In this document: positions 23,002 to 31,646 of the stretch, one piece after another | How the letters are laid out: each line of letters opens with the position of its first letter | Position numbering within the stretch: the stretch's first letter is position 1 | NCBI RefSeq assembly: GCF_000341005.1 | Contig: NZ_ANBD01000140.1 | Span: 1-42,588, forward strand | DNA length: 42,588 nucleotides | Direction: 5' to 3' | DNA from: Nocardiopsis alkaliphila YIM 80379 | GTDB taxonomy: Bacteria > Actinomycetota > Actinomycetes > Streptosporangiales > Streptosporangiaceae | Made by a program: the position numbers and the translations under genes | Notes under the pieces: model-generated | What the model saw: only the letters and a program-made list of their open reading frames with translations | Databases searched by the model: none | Told to the model about the DNA's origin: nothing

Positions 23002-23940
23002 CTACGTGGGCGTGGGCACGTAGTACGGCCGGTTCTGCGCGGCCACCGGAGGTGACTGGAAGAGCCAGGCACCGACCGGATCATGGGTACCGATCGTGTC
23101 CAGGAAGGACTTGATCCGTTCGTCGGAAGCGGTCCCCCGCTTCAGGGTCACCCTCTTCACCGCGTTCGTCTGCTCTTTCGCCTTCGCCAGGTCGTACCAC
23201 TGGTAGGGATGAAAGACGTTCAGTGGCGCGGCGAGCGCCTTCTTCTCTCGGTGGCCGTACTCGGTGAACGGTGCCGTGCTGACCGACCTGGCCTGGAGCC
23301 CGCGCAAGTCGACGGTGAACGTGAAGTACGACTCGGCTTTCGCGTTCTTCTCCGTTGCGCTCGAGCCCTTTTCCTTCAGGCACGTCACCTTCCACGTGTC
23401 GTACCACGTGGTCCCGCCGCCTCCCGACTTCCCCGAGCCCTGGGCCGGGGTCCCGTTGGGGACCGGAATGGCGGTCTTGAAGTCGGCCTTGAACTTGGGT
23501 TCGCCGAACAACTTCTCGCCGGCCGCGATCGCCAGTGGGGAGTCACAGGCGACGCGGTAGCGCCAGAACCCCAGGTAGTGTGTCTGGTCCTCACCTTTGG
23601 CGTACCGCTCGTAGGTCAGCTTCGGCACCCGGTGGGCCTGTGCCTTGGGGTAGGAGATGATGTTGAACTCGATCTCCTGGATGACCGCGCCACCGTTGGA
23701 GAACTGGCCGAAGTACAGCTGGTAGTTGAACGATAGACACGCCTGCTCATCGTCGAATTCCGCGACCGCGAGCGCGTCGTGCCCCGCACACTCTCGCAAC
23801 AGGTTCTCGGCGGTCGCCTTGGGAACGAGGTAGTCGACACCGAGGTTGGTGAACGCCCCGTAGTAGAAGGGCAGGTCGAAGCCCTTGGGGATGTTGGGCA
23901 AGACCTGGTCCCGGCTCTGCTTCTGGTCGGTCTCTTTCAC
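23002..23940 (-). CDS. Acetoacetate-decarboxylase-like fold protein
   Basis: 312 residues, start GTG 23940 overlapping the ferritin-like gene stop (GTGA). The N-terminal half has ADC-superfamily traits: FTNLGVDYLVPKATAENLL, then AGEKLFGEPKFKADFKTAIP, where the Lys of the EPK segment corresponds to the region of the catalytic Schiff-base lysine of acetoacetate decarboxylase. A glycine-rich insertion (SGKSGGGGTTWYD) and a long C-terminal half are unusual for the family. Relatives include decarboxylases and aldol/dehydration enzymes. Last gene of the five-gene operon. Fold assignment is moderate; function is unknown. Confidence 0.6.
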   Translation of the reverse strand: MKETDQKQSRDQVLPNIPKGFDLPFYYGAFTNLGVDYLVPKATAENLLRECAGHDALAVAEFDDEQACLSFNYQLYFGQFSNGGAVIQEIEFNIISYPKAQAHRVPKLTYERYAKGEDQTHYLGFWRYRVACDSPLAIAAGEKLFGEPKFKADFKTAIPVPNGTPAQGSGKSGGGGTTWYDTWKVTCLKEKGSSATEKNAKAESYFTFTVDLRGLQARSVSTAPFTEYGHREKKALAAPLNVFHPYQWYDLAKAKEQTNAVKRVTLKRGTASDERIKSFLDTIGTHDPVGAWLFQSPPVAAQNRPYYVPTPT

Positions 23941-25127
23941 GCGAATCGCCCCTTGGTCGCTACGGTGAGTCCGGACAGGTCCATCGGTGCCTCATCATCG
24001 AGTTCGGCCGCGGCGACGTATTCTTCGACCTGAGTCTTGGCCTGGTCCAGATGGGGCCTGGTGATCTCGAACGTCGCACTGGCGAACAGACCCTGTTTCG
24101 CGCACTCGGGATCGGGGTGCGGGTTGCGGTACAGCTGCTCGGCCCTGTCACGCATCTCCAGCATGAAGGGCACGGCCAATCCCATGGTGGACGGTTCCCC
24201 GTCGAGCGCTTTTTGCAGGGCACAGAGCAACAATGCGTAGGTCTGGTTGAATTCGACGGCCTTGTCGTAGACCGCGCTCTTGTCCTTGTACCGCTCGTAG
24301 TCGGCGACCTTGGAATCGCCCTTGATCGGGTAGGCACCCTTCCAGTCCACGGCCATCGAAGGACCGCTCGGCGGATCAGTGGGCCGATCCGCCAGGGTGT
24401 AACGATGACCCATCATGATCTCGTTGAACCGGAAGTAGTGGGCCGGCTGGCTCTCCTGACCGAAGAAGACGTCGTCGCTGTCCCAGATCGAGTCGAGTGC
24501 GCCCTCGCCCTGTTCGCTGATGACCTCGATGGCCTTCAGGGCGGTCTCCCAGTCCGTGATCTTGAAGGCCTCGCCACCGGAGTTGTAGAAGTGTTCCGGT
24601 CCCACCTGCCTGCTTTCGTCACCGGTGAACACGTGGGTCTCACCGTGCCTCTCGACAAGGCCGAACAGCCCCTGAGCGATCGCCCCGTAGAACTGGCCGA
24701 TGGAGGTCCAGCCCGACCCCATCGGTGCTTCGGAGTGGAACGACCGCGGTTCCTCGATGGCCAGGAAGGTCCGCAGCGCTTCGGGAGAGAAGTGGCGCAG
24801 ACCGATCTCGGGAAGGTCCTGACTGCTCATCGGCAACCGGACCGGGTACTCACCGATGAACTCCGGATGCGCCACCCTGGGCGTTCCGCCGACGGCGTTG
24901 AGCAGGTTGGCGGCCAGGGTCATGTGCAGCATCTCCTCCAGGAGCACGCTGCGGATGACGTAGTAGGCCTCACTGTTGGTTCCGGGGTGGATCGTGTACA
25001 TCCCCGTCATGTAGACGGGAATGGTCAGGTGTTCCACCTCGATCGCCGCTTGGAGGTACTTGCGCAACTCCTCGATGGTCTTCGGGACGGCGAACCCGTA
25101 CTCGTCCAGATCGAACGCGGTGATCAC
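23937..25127 (-). CDS. VioB-like ferritin-fold protein (iminophenyl-pyruvate dimer synthase family)
   Basis: 396 residues, start GTG 25127 in a GTGA overlap with the GMC gene stop. Residues 15-90 form the ferritin-like bundle with iron-ligand patterns AAIEVEHLTIPVYM (Glu30, Glu32, His33) and VLLEEMLHMTLAANLLNAVG (Glu64, Glu65, His68), followed by GTPRVAHPEF, the signature of the ferritin-like domain found in VioB and RebD. Those enzymes couple two imino-acid units in bisindole biosynthesis, but they are larger, and no tryptophan oxidase is present here. QPAHYFRFNEIMMGHRY is a further conserved block. Probably a non-haem iron enzyme with an unknown carbonyl or imine substrate supplied by the GMC enzymes. 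Confidence 0.8.
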   Translation of the reverse strand: MITAFDLDEYGFAVPKTIEELRKYLQAAIEVEHLTIPVYMTGMYTIHPGTNSEAYYVIRSVLLEEMLHMTLAANLLNAVGGTPRVAHPEFIGEYPVRLPMSSQDLPEIGLRHFSPEALRTFLAIEEPRSFHSEAPMGSGWTSIGQFYGAIAQGLFGLVERHGETHVFTGDESRQVGPEHFYNSGGEAFKITDWETALKAIEVISEQGEGALDSIWDSDDVFFGQESQPAHYFRFNEIMMGHRYTLADRPTDPPSGPSMAVDWKGAYPIKGDSKVADYERYKDKSAVYDKAVEFNQTYALLLCALQKALDGEPSTMGLAVPFMLEMRDRAEQLYRNPHPDPECAKQGLFASATFEITRPHLDQAKTQVEEYVAAAELDDEAPMDLSGLTVATKGRFA

Positions 25128-27061
25128 GGCTTCTCCTTGGCTGCCTTGAGGCCGGCGCCCACGGTGGCCTTCCGACGCAGAGCGAGCAGGTCCTGGTGGA
25201 TCCGTTCGGCGCTGCGCAGGGCCAGGGCCGCCATGGTCAGGGTCGGGTTGCTGGTCCCGATCGAGGGCATGCTGCCGCAGCCCACGGCGTAGAGGTTCGG
25301 ATGGTCATGGGTCTTCTGGTAGGAGTCCACCACGGAGTCCTCGGGCCTTTCGCCCATGATGTGCGTGCCGGCTCCGTGCCCGGCGCCCTGGTAGGTCAGA
25401 TCCGTGCCGTCGTAGAGGAAGTGACCGAGTGGAGGGACACCGTCGACCGGCCTGTGGTCGGTCATCTCCTTGGCTCCGAGTTCCTTGAAGATGCCCTTGG
25501 AGGCGATGTAGGCCGCGTACACACCCTTGCGGACGTGATCGTGCAGGTCGTAGGTGATGATCGGCCTCGGATTGCCCATGGCGTCCGTACGATCGGGTGC
25601 GATGGTGACCCGGTTACGCGGGTCGGCGGGCTGCTCGACCGCGATCTGGAGCTGGAGTTGGCGCCCGATGGTGTCGCCGAGTGCCCAGCGCAGTTCAGGC
25701 CCGAAGAGCCCTTCGTCCTTCACTCGGCCGTTCTTCCCACCACCCACGCCCAAGGCCTGGGCGACGTTGCTCATGGGGGCGCCGGTGGACCACGACCAGC
25801 CCCAGTTGCTGATCTCGATCCGAAACGGTGAGCGCTTTTCGCGCCCCTTGCCGAAACGGAACTCCTCCCAACCCGAGGTGTGCCCGGGGCCGCGGTAGGG
25901 GCCGACCTGGGAATCGGCCAGTGCCCACGCCAGCGTGGTCGGGTGATCCATCAGGTTCTTGCCGACCTGCGTGCTGGAGTTGGCCAGGCCCGAGTGCAAC
26001 AACAGGCGGGCGTTCTCGATGGCGTGCCCGGCCAGGATGACGATGTCGGCCTTCACCCTGTGGTGCGCGCCGGCCTTCGCCTTGGTACCACTGCCCGTGT
26101 AGGTGCGGTACTCCACGCCGTCCACCCGCTTGCCCCGTGCCGACAGAACACGGGTGACGACGCTGCGTGTGGCCAGGGTGACCTTGTCATTGCTCGCGTG
26201 CTGAAGGCGCAGCGGGGATGATTTGGCCTGCACTGGACAGATCGGAACGCAGCTGGCGTTGCCCACGCACCGCTCGCCATAGTTCGGCAGACCGACCGCT
26301 CCCTTGGGTCGGTATCCCTTCTTGGAGTCGTAGCCCGGGTTGGGTGTGCTGTTGCGGGCCTGGGGCAGACCGGTCACGCGCAGCTCGCGCTCGACCCCCA
26401 TACCGTCGGTGATCGTGGCACCGTCGATCTTGCGACAGTGCTCGTCGATGTGGCTGGTCGGGACCTCGTGCATGGGGTAGACGTAGTCGTGATCGGTGAT
26501 CACCCCCAGTTCGCGCTGTTCCTTCGTGTTTCCGGCGACACCGAGTTCTCGCTCCGCGGCGGCGTAGAAGGGTTGGAGGTCGGCCGCGGTGATCGGCCAG
26601 TCCCGGCCGTATCCGAATCGGGTCTTGGTGGCGAAGTCCTCCGGGTGCATACGCGGGACCGCGCCGAGCCAGTGCATGCCCGCCCCGCCCAGAGCACGAA
26701 CGTAGTCGGTCCGGTAGGGGTGCGCACCGTTCTGCACGAAGTAGCCGTGGGCGGTGTAGGGCGGCGTGCCGTTGCCCGTACTCGGCCGTGGGGAAAGGTC
26801 GAGCACGTCGGGCGAGGGCGCGAGGACGTTGCGGTGGTAGGCCGAGTTGGGCACCTTGGCCACGGCGGAACGGAAGGTCGCCACCGACTCCAGGTAGCCG
26901 TCCCAGGTTTGGGTCCCGCCCTCCCCCGCCTCCAGGAGCAGGACGGTCCAGCCTCGCTCGGAGAGGTTCTTGGCGAGCAGGCTCCCGGACCAGCCTGCGC
27001 CGACGATGACGGCGTCGTATCGTCCCTGATGGACCTGTTCACCCGTGCGTTCCACGGTCAT
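25124..27061 (-). CDS. GMC-family oxidoreductase with cysteine cluster
   Basis: 645 residues from ATG 27061 (ATGA overlap with the small-subunit gene). FAD motif VIVGAGWSGSLLAKNLSERG (19-38), HWLGAVPRMHPEDF, and C-terminal GAGTHIMG plus GTSNPTLTMAALALR with the catalytic His/Asn region of GMC enzymes. The segment CVGNASCVPICPVQAKS has Cys265, Cys271 and Cys275, as in the catalytic subunits of bacterial FAD glucose, gluconate and sorbitol dehydrogenases, some of which hold a [3Fe-4S] cluster here. It likely oxidises an alcohol and pairs with the small subunit encoded upstream. A longer in-frame extension through the small-subunit gene is a shadow. Confidence 0.9.
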   Translation of the reverse strand: MTVERTGEQVHQGRYDAVIVGAGWSGSLLAKNLSERGWTVLLLEAGEGGTQTWDGYLESVATFRSAVAKVPNSAYHRNVLAPSPDVLDLSPRPSTGNGTPPYTAHGYFVQNGAHPYRTDYVRALGGAGMHWLGAVPRMHPEDFATKTRFGYGRDWPITAADLQPFYAAAERELGVAGNTKEQRELGVITDHDYVYPMHEVPTSHIDEHCRKIDGATITDGMGVERELRVTGLPQARNSTPNPGYDSKKGYRPKGAVGLPNYGERCVGNASCVPICPVQAKSSPLRLQHASNDKVTLATRSVVTRVLSARGKRVDGVEYRTYTGSGTKAKAGAHHRVKADIVILAGHAIENARLLLHSGLANSSTQVGKNLMDHPTTLAWALADSQVGPYRGPGHTSGWEEFRFGKGREKRSPFRIEISNWGWSWSTGAPMSNVAQALGVGGGKNGRVKDEGLFGPELRWALGDTIGRQLQLQIAVEQPADPRNRVTIAPDRTDAMGNPRPIITYDLHDHVRKGVYAAYIASKGIFKELGAKEMTDHRPVDGVPPLGHFLYDGTDLTYQGAGHGAGTHIMGERPEDSVVDSYQKTHDHPNLYAVGCGSMPSIGTSNPTLTMAALALRSAERIHQDLLALRRKATVGAGLKAAKEKP

Positions 27062-27681
27062 CGAGGGTCTCCTTCCTGTCGCGGTGCGCGGGCGGCGGGC
27101 ACGACCGACGGTGGAACGTGGCGTGCCGTCAGGGGTCCGGGGTGGCGAAGGCGTGCGAGGACGGCGGCCTCCACCCCGTCGGAGTGCCCCTCCTCGTGTT
27201 TCTGGGAAAGCCCGCACTCCTTGGTGATCTGGCAGATGCTCGGTGGCTCGGCGGGCCGGACCGACCAGGTCCCGAACCCCGGTGGCCGGGCCCCCACGGG
27301 GTGACCGTTGAACGTGTGCCAGACCAGTCCCTCCACATAGGAACCGGCGGAGACGACGAACTCGGTGTTGGTCTCGTTCGGCCGTAGCTCGGTATGGGCG
27401 GTTTCGGCCAGACGTGGCCAAGCGCCCGTGTACCAGAGATAGACCACCGCGCGCGCGATCTCCCGGTCGGTGGAGTCCAGGTCCTTGGGCTTCACCAGGG
27501 TGCCCTCCCGCTGGGCGAGTGTCTTCAGGAACTCCTCGAACCTGGCCGAGCCCACCTGGTCGCGCGCGGTCTCCAGATACGTCTGCCCCATTCCGGTGGC
27601 GTGCAGGTCGAATTCGCAAAAGCCTGTCAGCGCCACGCACTGTTCGATGAACTTCTGGACGTCAGCGGGAATGCTCGCCAT
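27058..27681 (-). CDS. FAD-sorbitol/gluconate dehydrogenase-type small subunit
   Basis: 207 residues. FIEQCVALTGFCEFDLHATG, GQTYLETA and IARAVVYLWYTGAWPRL match the small (gamma) subunit family of membrane-bound FAD sorbitol dehydrogenases. Unlike the usual subunit it has no twin-arginine signal peptide at its N-terminus, which implies the complex stays in the cytosol. The C-terminal 50 residues (after CQITKECGLS) are basic and low in similarity to anything I know. It overlaps the preceding GMC gene by 20 nt and the next by 4 nt. Confidence 0.75.
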   Translation of the reverse strand: MASIPADVQKFIEQCVALTGFCEFDLHATGMGQTYLETARDQVGSARFEEFLKTLAQREGTLVKPKDLDSTDREIARAVVYLWYTGAWPRLAETAHTELRPNETNTEFVVSAGSYVEGLVWHTFNGHPVGARPPGFGTWSVRPAEPPSICQITKECGLSQKHEEGHSDGVEAAVLARLRHPGPLTARHVPPSVVPAARAPRQEGDPR

Positions 27682-29449
27682 GCGTTCGTCCCTCCTCCTT
27701 CTTGGGTGGGGCGAGGTGGTCGGCCAGGCGCCGCCCCAGCGCGACCGCGGTCAGGGTGGGATTCCACGATCCGGAGGTGGGGAAGGTCGCGGCGCCACCG
27801 ACGTAGACGTTGTCCACTTCGTGGAGCCGGCAGTTCAGGTCGGTGATCGGGTCCGCGCCGGTCGTCGAATCGTTGGGCCGCTCTCCCATCCAGAGCGTTC
27901 CGGATTCGTGGACCAGCACGTCCTTCAACCGTCCGGCGGGCAGTTCCTTCTGCCATTCGCCCGGTTTACCGGGCTCACCAGGGTTCCAGTACCGGATCTT
28001 GTCCTTGTCCTGTGCCTTGCCGGCGAAAAGGACCTCTTCGACCAGTTTTCGCGCGGCCTCGTCCATCGCTTTGCGCAGGGCCAGGTCACGTTCACTCGGC
28101 TTGAGGCCGAGCAGGGTCTTGCCGTCCTTGAATCTCACCGTGCTGCCCGCCTGATCCCCGGGTGTGCTGCGCCACTCACCAAGGCAGTGCACGAGGAAAC
28201 CGATGTTGTCCTCGTCGCTGAGTTCGGCGAGGAACTCTTGGTCGAAGGAGTCGGGTATGAGTCGATACAGGTCTTCCACCGCGCTCTCAGGGTGAGGGTT
28301 GGAGGCCCCCATCAGGTGGATGTGGAAGTCGCGGTGCTCCTCCTTCTCCGTCCGCTCGCCGGTGTGGACCCGGCCCCTGAGGTAGGTGCAACCGACCTGG
28401 AGCGTGTCGCCCAGGTCCTTCCATCCCGCGCGAGGCACCTGAACCGAGAACCAGGAGGCCACGTGCCCGCCGAGGTTGGTACCGGCGCCCTTGGGCAGGA
28501 TCTGGGCGAACGAACGTTGCAGTAGTCCGGTGGGTTCGACCACGCCATTGGCCAGGACGAGTCTCGCGCTCCTCAACGGGAGGTTCCCCTGGGCCGTGAC
28601 CAGCTCGGTGGCCTGGCAAGGGCCCTTCGGCCCCTGGTCGTGCCGGGCCTGCCGCCGGTGTCGGATCTCCCGTACTTCGCAGCCGGTCACTATGTGCATT
28701 CGATCGGCGTGGTCGGTCGCGTCCTGAAGCAGTCGCGGCACCGGACTGAACTTCCGGTACTTCAACTCCGACTCGGTGTCCCTTGAGGCGAGCGGAACGA
28801 TCAGGTCACCATCGTTCTCGACCGGCAGGAAGTTCGGGATGTGCCCCAGTCCGTTCCGCAACCGAGCGATCAGTTCGGGTTGGAACTTCGTGAACGCAGG
28901 ACCCATTTCTTTGGGCAGGGCCGCACCGAGGAAGTCCTTGGCCTGCTGCCAGTATCCTCCATGGTCCAGGTCGTCCAGGACCTTCTCGGGCCACTTCGCC
29001 ATCTGTTCCCTTTTCGGCTGCGGGATCCAGGTGCTCCAAAAGAGCGCCCGACCGCCCAGGTAGGGAATCTGCGGCGCCAGGTCGAAGGTGGTCCCCGGGG
29101 CCAGGTCCCATGGTTTCGCGATGGCCTCGGCCATGAGCCTCTGGTATTGCGGGTGCAGGTTCTGTACGTGCTCGGGGAGAAGGAACGAGCCCTTCTCCAG
29201 AACGAGCACCCGAACCTTCGGGTCGTTCTGGAGGAGACGGTGGGAAATGGCGGATCCGACGGCCCCGCCACCGACGATGACCACGTCGTAGTGGTTCGCC
29301 TGAATTTCGTCCAGGGTCTTGCAGTAGTGTGCGGCGACCGGATCCTCGTTCGCCCGATGAGGCTTCACGAGAGGTCGCGGTGCGGTGGAGGCATCGAGCT
29401 GTGACATGCCCTTCGGCGTTCTTGAACGCGATCGCGCCGGCTCGTACAC
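27662..29449 (-). CDS. GMC-family oxidoreductase, first gene of the operon
   Basis: 595 residues. FAD motif VVIVGGGAVGSAISHRLL (56-73), LVLEKGSFLL, PYLGGRALFWSTWIPQP, and C-terminal LVHESGTLWMGE plus FPTSGSWNPTLTAVALGRRL. It lacks the cysteine trio seen in the second GMC protein and is divergent, so it may act on a different substrate or partner. Start GTG 29449 has GAGGAG about 10 nt upstream; ATG 29407 (MSQLDAST) is an alternative. The five genes read as one transcript towards 23002, all with overlapping ends. Confidence 0.88.
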   Translation of the reverse strand: MYEPARSRSRTPKGMSQLDASTAPRPLVKPHRANEDPVAAHYCKTLDEIQANHYDVVIVGGGAVGSAISHRLLQNDPKVRVLVLEKGSFLLPEHVQNLHPQYQRLMAEAIAKPWDLAPGTTFDLAPQIPYLGGRALFWSTWIPQPKREQMAKWPEKVLDDLDHGGYWQQAKDFLGAALPKEMGPAFTKFQPELIARLRNGLGHIPNFLPVENDGDLIVPLASRDTESELKYRKFSPVPRLLQDATDHADRMHIVTGCEVREIRHRRQARHDQGPKGPCQATELVTAQGNLPLRSARLVLANGVVEPTGLLQRSFAQILPKGAGTNLGGHVASWFSVQVPRAGWKDLGDTLQVGCTYLRGRVHTGERTEKEEHRDFHIHLMGASNPHPESAVEDLYRLIPDSFDQEFLAELSDEDNIGFLVHCLGEWRSTPGDQAGSTVRFKDGKTLLGLKPSERDLALRKAMDEAARKLVEEVLFAGKAQDKDKIRYWNPGEPGKPGEWQKELPAGRLKDVLVHESGTLWMGERPNDSTTGADPITDLNCRLHEVDNVYVGGAATFPTSGSWNPTLTAVALGRRLADHLAPPKKEEGRTHGEHSR

Positions 29450-30146
29450 GGACGGGATCTCCTCAGCGAAATAGCGGACATCCGTTCAGAGCCGAACCAC
29501 CGGAAACTGCGACATTGCGGAAATCAGAAATCCAGGACGCAAGAGAGGACGTAGATGTGACCCTGCGGCCCGAAGAGTTCTTCGCGGTGGCTCGGATGCG
29601 CTGAAGTAGATCACGACCCCCAAGGCCAGACAAGGGAGATCAGCGAGCATCGAAGGGAGTATCCCCTCACTCGCCGGCCGAATCCGCCGCCTGGAACACA
29701 ACCGAAATAATGAATATTTCATCTAAATCAACCATTGCGATAGTGGAGTTTTCCACCCGCTCCCCCGCCCTTTCTCCAAAACGCCGAACACGCATACGAT
29801 TCGACGAACTCACAGCAATCATGAGAGCAACAATATAGGATTCGCCTTTTCCACTTTTGGAATGTCCTCAACCTCGAGTCCACGGCGCGGACCCATACGA
29901 CGCGCCCACCGCCTCTGAACAGCCTGTTCATCGCTCGCCGCGGGCTCGATCGGGTGGCCGCCGATTCGCGCTCTCACTCGGCCACGGTGTGCCGGACCGG
30001 GGATGTCGTGACCCACGCCCGGTCGGTGATCAAGAACTGGCGGAGGGCCTTCTCGGTGGTCGGCCCGGGCCCATCGACCCTCCTCCCGCCGTCTTCATCG
30101 CTTCGGTCTCGATTTCTTCGCGGTGGAAGCCGAAGACGGGGGTTCG
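29450..30146. other. Long non-coding upstream region with AT-rich block
   Basis: Nearly 700 bases with no convincing gene. 29700-29850 is markedly AT-rich for this genome and holds ATGAA-TAT-TTCAT at 29710-29722, a small dyad. It probably contains the promoter of the five-gene GMC operon, with a leader of 200 nt or more. Plus-strand and minus-strand frames here have poor codon bias. Confidence 0.5.
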
Positions 30147-30470
30147 ATGGGTAGGGCCAAAGGCATGGCGGAACCTGAACGCAGCGATGACGGTCGCTAC
30201 CTCCTCATCCAAGGGCGACGGTGGCGAGCCTCCGATCCGATGCTGCCCGACCGAACGCGTGAACGCCTGGTCCGCCATCTGATGTCGGCCCGCCGGGAGA
30301 TCGCCACCGCTCGGAAGGAAGGTGACGTCGAGGCCGAACGTAGGGCGAGGGACCGGGTCTCGTGGGCCAAACACGGGCTGGGAGAAAGGGGGGTCCCCTG
30401 GTGGGAGATGGCTGGACGGGAACGGCGTCATCGTTGGGAGGAAGCCCTGCGCCACCTGGAAGCCGGATGA
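30147..30470 (+). CDS. Small conserved actinobacterial protein (often annotated biopolymer transporter Tol)
   Basis: 107 residues. DDGRYLLIQGRRWRASDPML, then RERLVRHLMSARREIATARK and GLGERGVPWWEMAGRERRH form a compact, charged helical protein with no signal peptide or membrane segment. Proteins with this pattern are widespread in actinomycetes and carry the automatic name biopolymer transporter Tol, for which I see no support in the sequence. Start could be ATG 30147, ATG 30165 or GTG 30123; the conserved part begins after 30165. Function unknown. Confidence 0.75.
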   Translation: MGRAKGMAEPERSDDGRYLLIQGRRWRASDPMLPDRTRERLVRHLMSARREIATARKEGDVEAERRARDRVSWAKHGLGERGVPWWEMAGRERRHRWEEALRHLEAG

Positions 30471-30611
30471 CCGTTTCCCGGCACAAGAAGGTCTTCCAAC
30501 GATCGGCGGGAGAGCATCGAGGCCTGCCGTGGGCACCGGCGAGGCCGGCCGGCTCACCGAGGACACGGCACGGAGCCTCGTCCGGACCACGGGCATGGGC
30601 GGACCCGTGGG

Positions 30612-30935
30612 TCATTCCCGGGATGGTTCGGTGGAGCGTAGTTCCTCGTTGATGCGTTGGGCTTCTTCCAGTTGGTCCTCCAGGACGATGATCCGGCACG
30701 CGGCCTCGATCGGGGTGCCCTGGTCCACCAGTTCACGCGCCCGGGCGGCGATCCTGAGTTGGTAGCGCGAGTAGCGGCGGTGTCCGCCCTCCGAGCGCAA
30801 GGGCTCGATCAATTCGGCTTGGCCCAAGGCTCGCAGGAACGCCGGTGTGGTACCGATCATCTCCGCGGCTCGGCCCATGCTGTAGGCGGGGTAGTCGTCA
30901 TCGTCGAACCGATCATCGATGTCGGGACGGGGCAA
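30612..30935 (-). CDS. Small MerR-type helix-turn-helix protein
   Basis: 107 residues. YSMGRAAEMIGTTPAFLRAL followed by EPLRSEGGHRRYSRYQLRIA is a MerR DNA-binding domain; a short coiled coil ends the protein (LEDQLEEAQRINEELR). There is no effector domain, as in the short HspR/BldC-like regulators. TTG 30935 with GAAGGAAG 9 nt upstream is the likely start; ATG at codon 20 is an alternative that keeps the domain. The acidic N-terminus (DIDDRFDDDDYPAY) is typical of this actinobacterial group. Targets unknown. Confidence 0.85.
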   Translation of the reverse strand: MPRPDIDDRFDDDDYPAYSMGRAAEMIGTTPAFLRALGQAELIEPLRSEGGHRRYSRYQLRIAARARELVDQGTPIEAACRIIVLEDQLEEAQRINEELRSTEPSRE

Positions 30936-30968
30936 ATGCGTGTCTTCCTTCTTTCGAACGCACGTCGA

Positions 30969-30996
30969 GGGCCCCAGCCACGTGGAGCTGGGGCCC
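30969..30996. other. Strong hairpin next to the small MerR gene
   Basis: GGGCCCCAG (30969-30977) pairs perfectly with CTGGGGCCC (30988-30996); the loop holds the palindrome CCACGTGG. It is about 35 nt upstream of the MerR start on the minus strand, so it is either a leader structure of that mRNA or a terminator for plus-strand transcription. Confidence 0.65.
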
Positions 30997-30999
30997 GAG

Positions 31000-31640
31000 A
31001 GTTCAATACCACCTACCGGCTATCGCCGGTCTTCCGCGTCCCGAAATCAAGCCGGACGGAAACGCGGGGATCGCGGTTGTGTGACCGGGGACCACCTTCT
31101 TCCGAAACAGGCCCTGCGGTACCCGAGCGGAATTTCCCTTCGCCCGGGCGATCCTGATGGCATCTACTCCTCTCGTTCTCACTTCGTGCAGTGCTCTTCA
31201 CGGTGCTACCGGCTCCCGACGCTTGTGCAACCGTCGCGCCGGTCGAGCCCTACCGCGTCCTTCTTCCTACTACTCCGGCACCCCCATGTGGGCGGGAAGC
31301 CGGTCCTGCGTTACTACGGGTACTGCTCTACTTCCGCACTACCGGCCCCGGTGTCTTGAAGCATGCGCACACCGTCGAGCCGTCCTACTCTCCACCGGCG
31401 AACCCGGTGGTCCAGCCATGTATCTCAGTGGCTATGGCAGTAAATTTAGCAGCGCGAGCAAGCCATGTCTACTCTGGCGAGTACAGATTTTCTTCGTTGG
31501 CCGAAGAGGGGACCGGCCACCCGAGAAATCGCCGATTCAGACGCGCCCGCAGGGAGGGCCGACACTCCACGTCCGCCGTATTCGCCACGCGGTACCCGTT
31601 CCAGGGACGGAACCGCCGTGTGGAAGGTAAACCAAAGGGC
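31000..31640. other. Unexplained gene-free segment with hairpins
   Basis: About 640 bases with no plausible frame on either strand and somewhat lower GC than neighbours. It contains CCACCGG-CGAAC-CCGGTGG (31392-31410) followed at once by AGCCA...TGGCT. No tRNA, rRNA or known riboswitch core is recognised. It could be a structured RNA, a long leader, or the remains of an inserted element. Confidence 0.4.
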
Positions 31641-31646
31641 TTGACC

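Noticed and set aside
25124-27640. 838-codon reading of the second GMC enzyme
   Set aside because: The extra N-terminus is an out-of-frame read of the small-subunit gene; ATG 27061 directly precedes the FAD motif region.
31000-31640. tRNA, rRNA or group II intron
   Set aside because: No cloverleaf, no recognised rRNA core and no domain V or reverse transcriptase motif could be found by eye; kept as unexplained.
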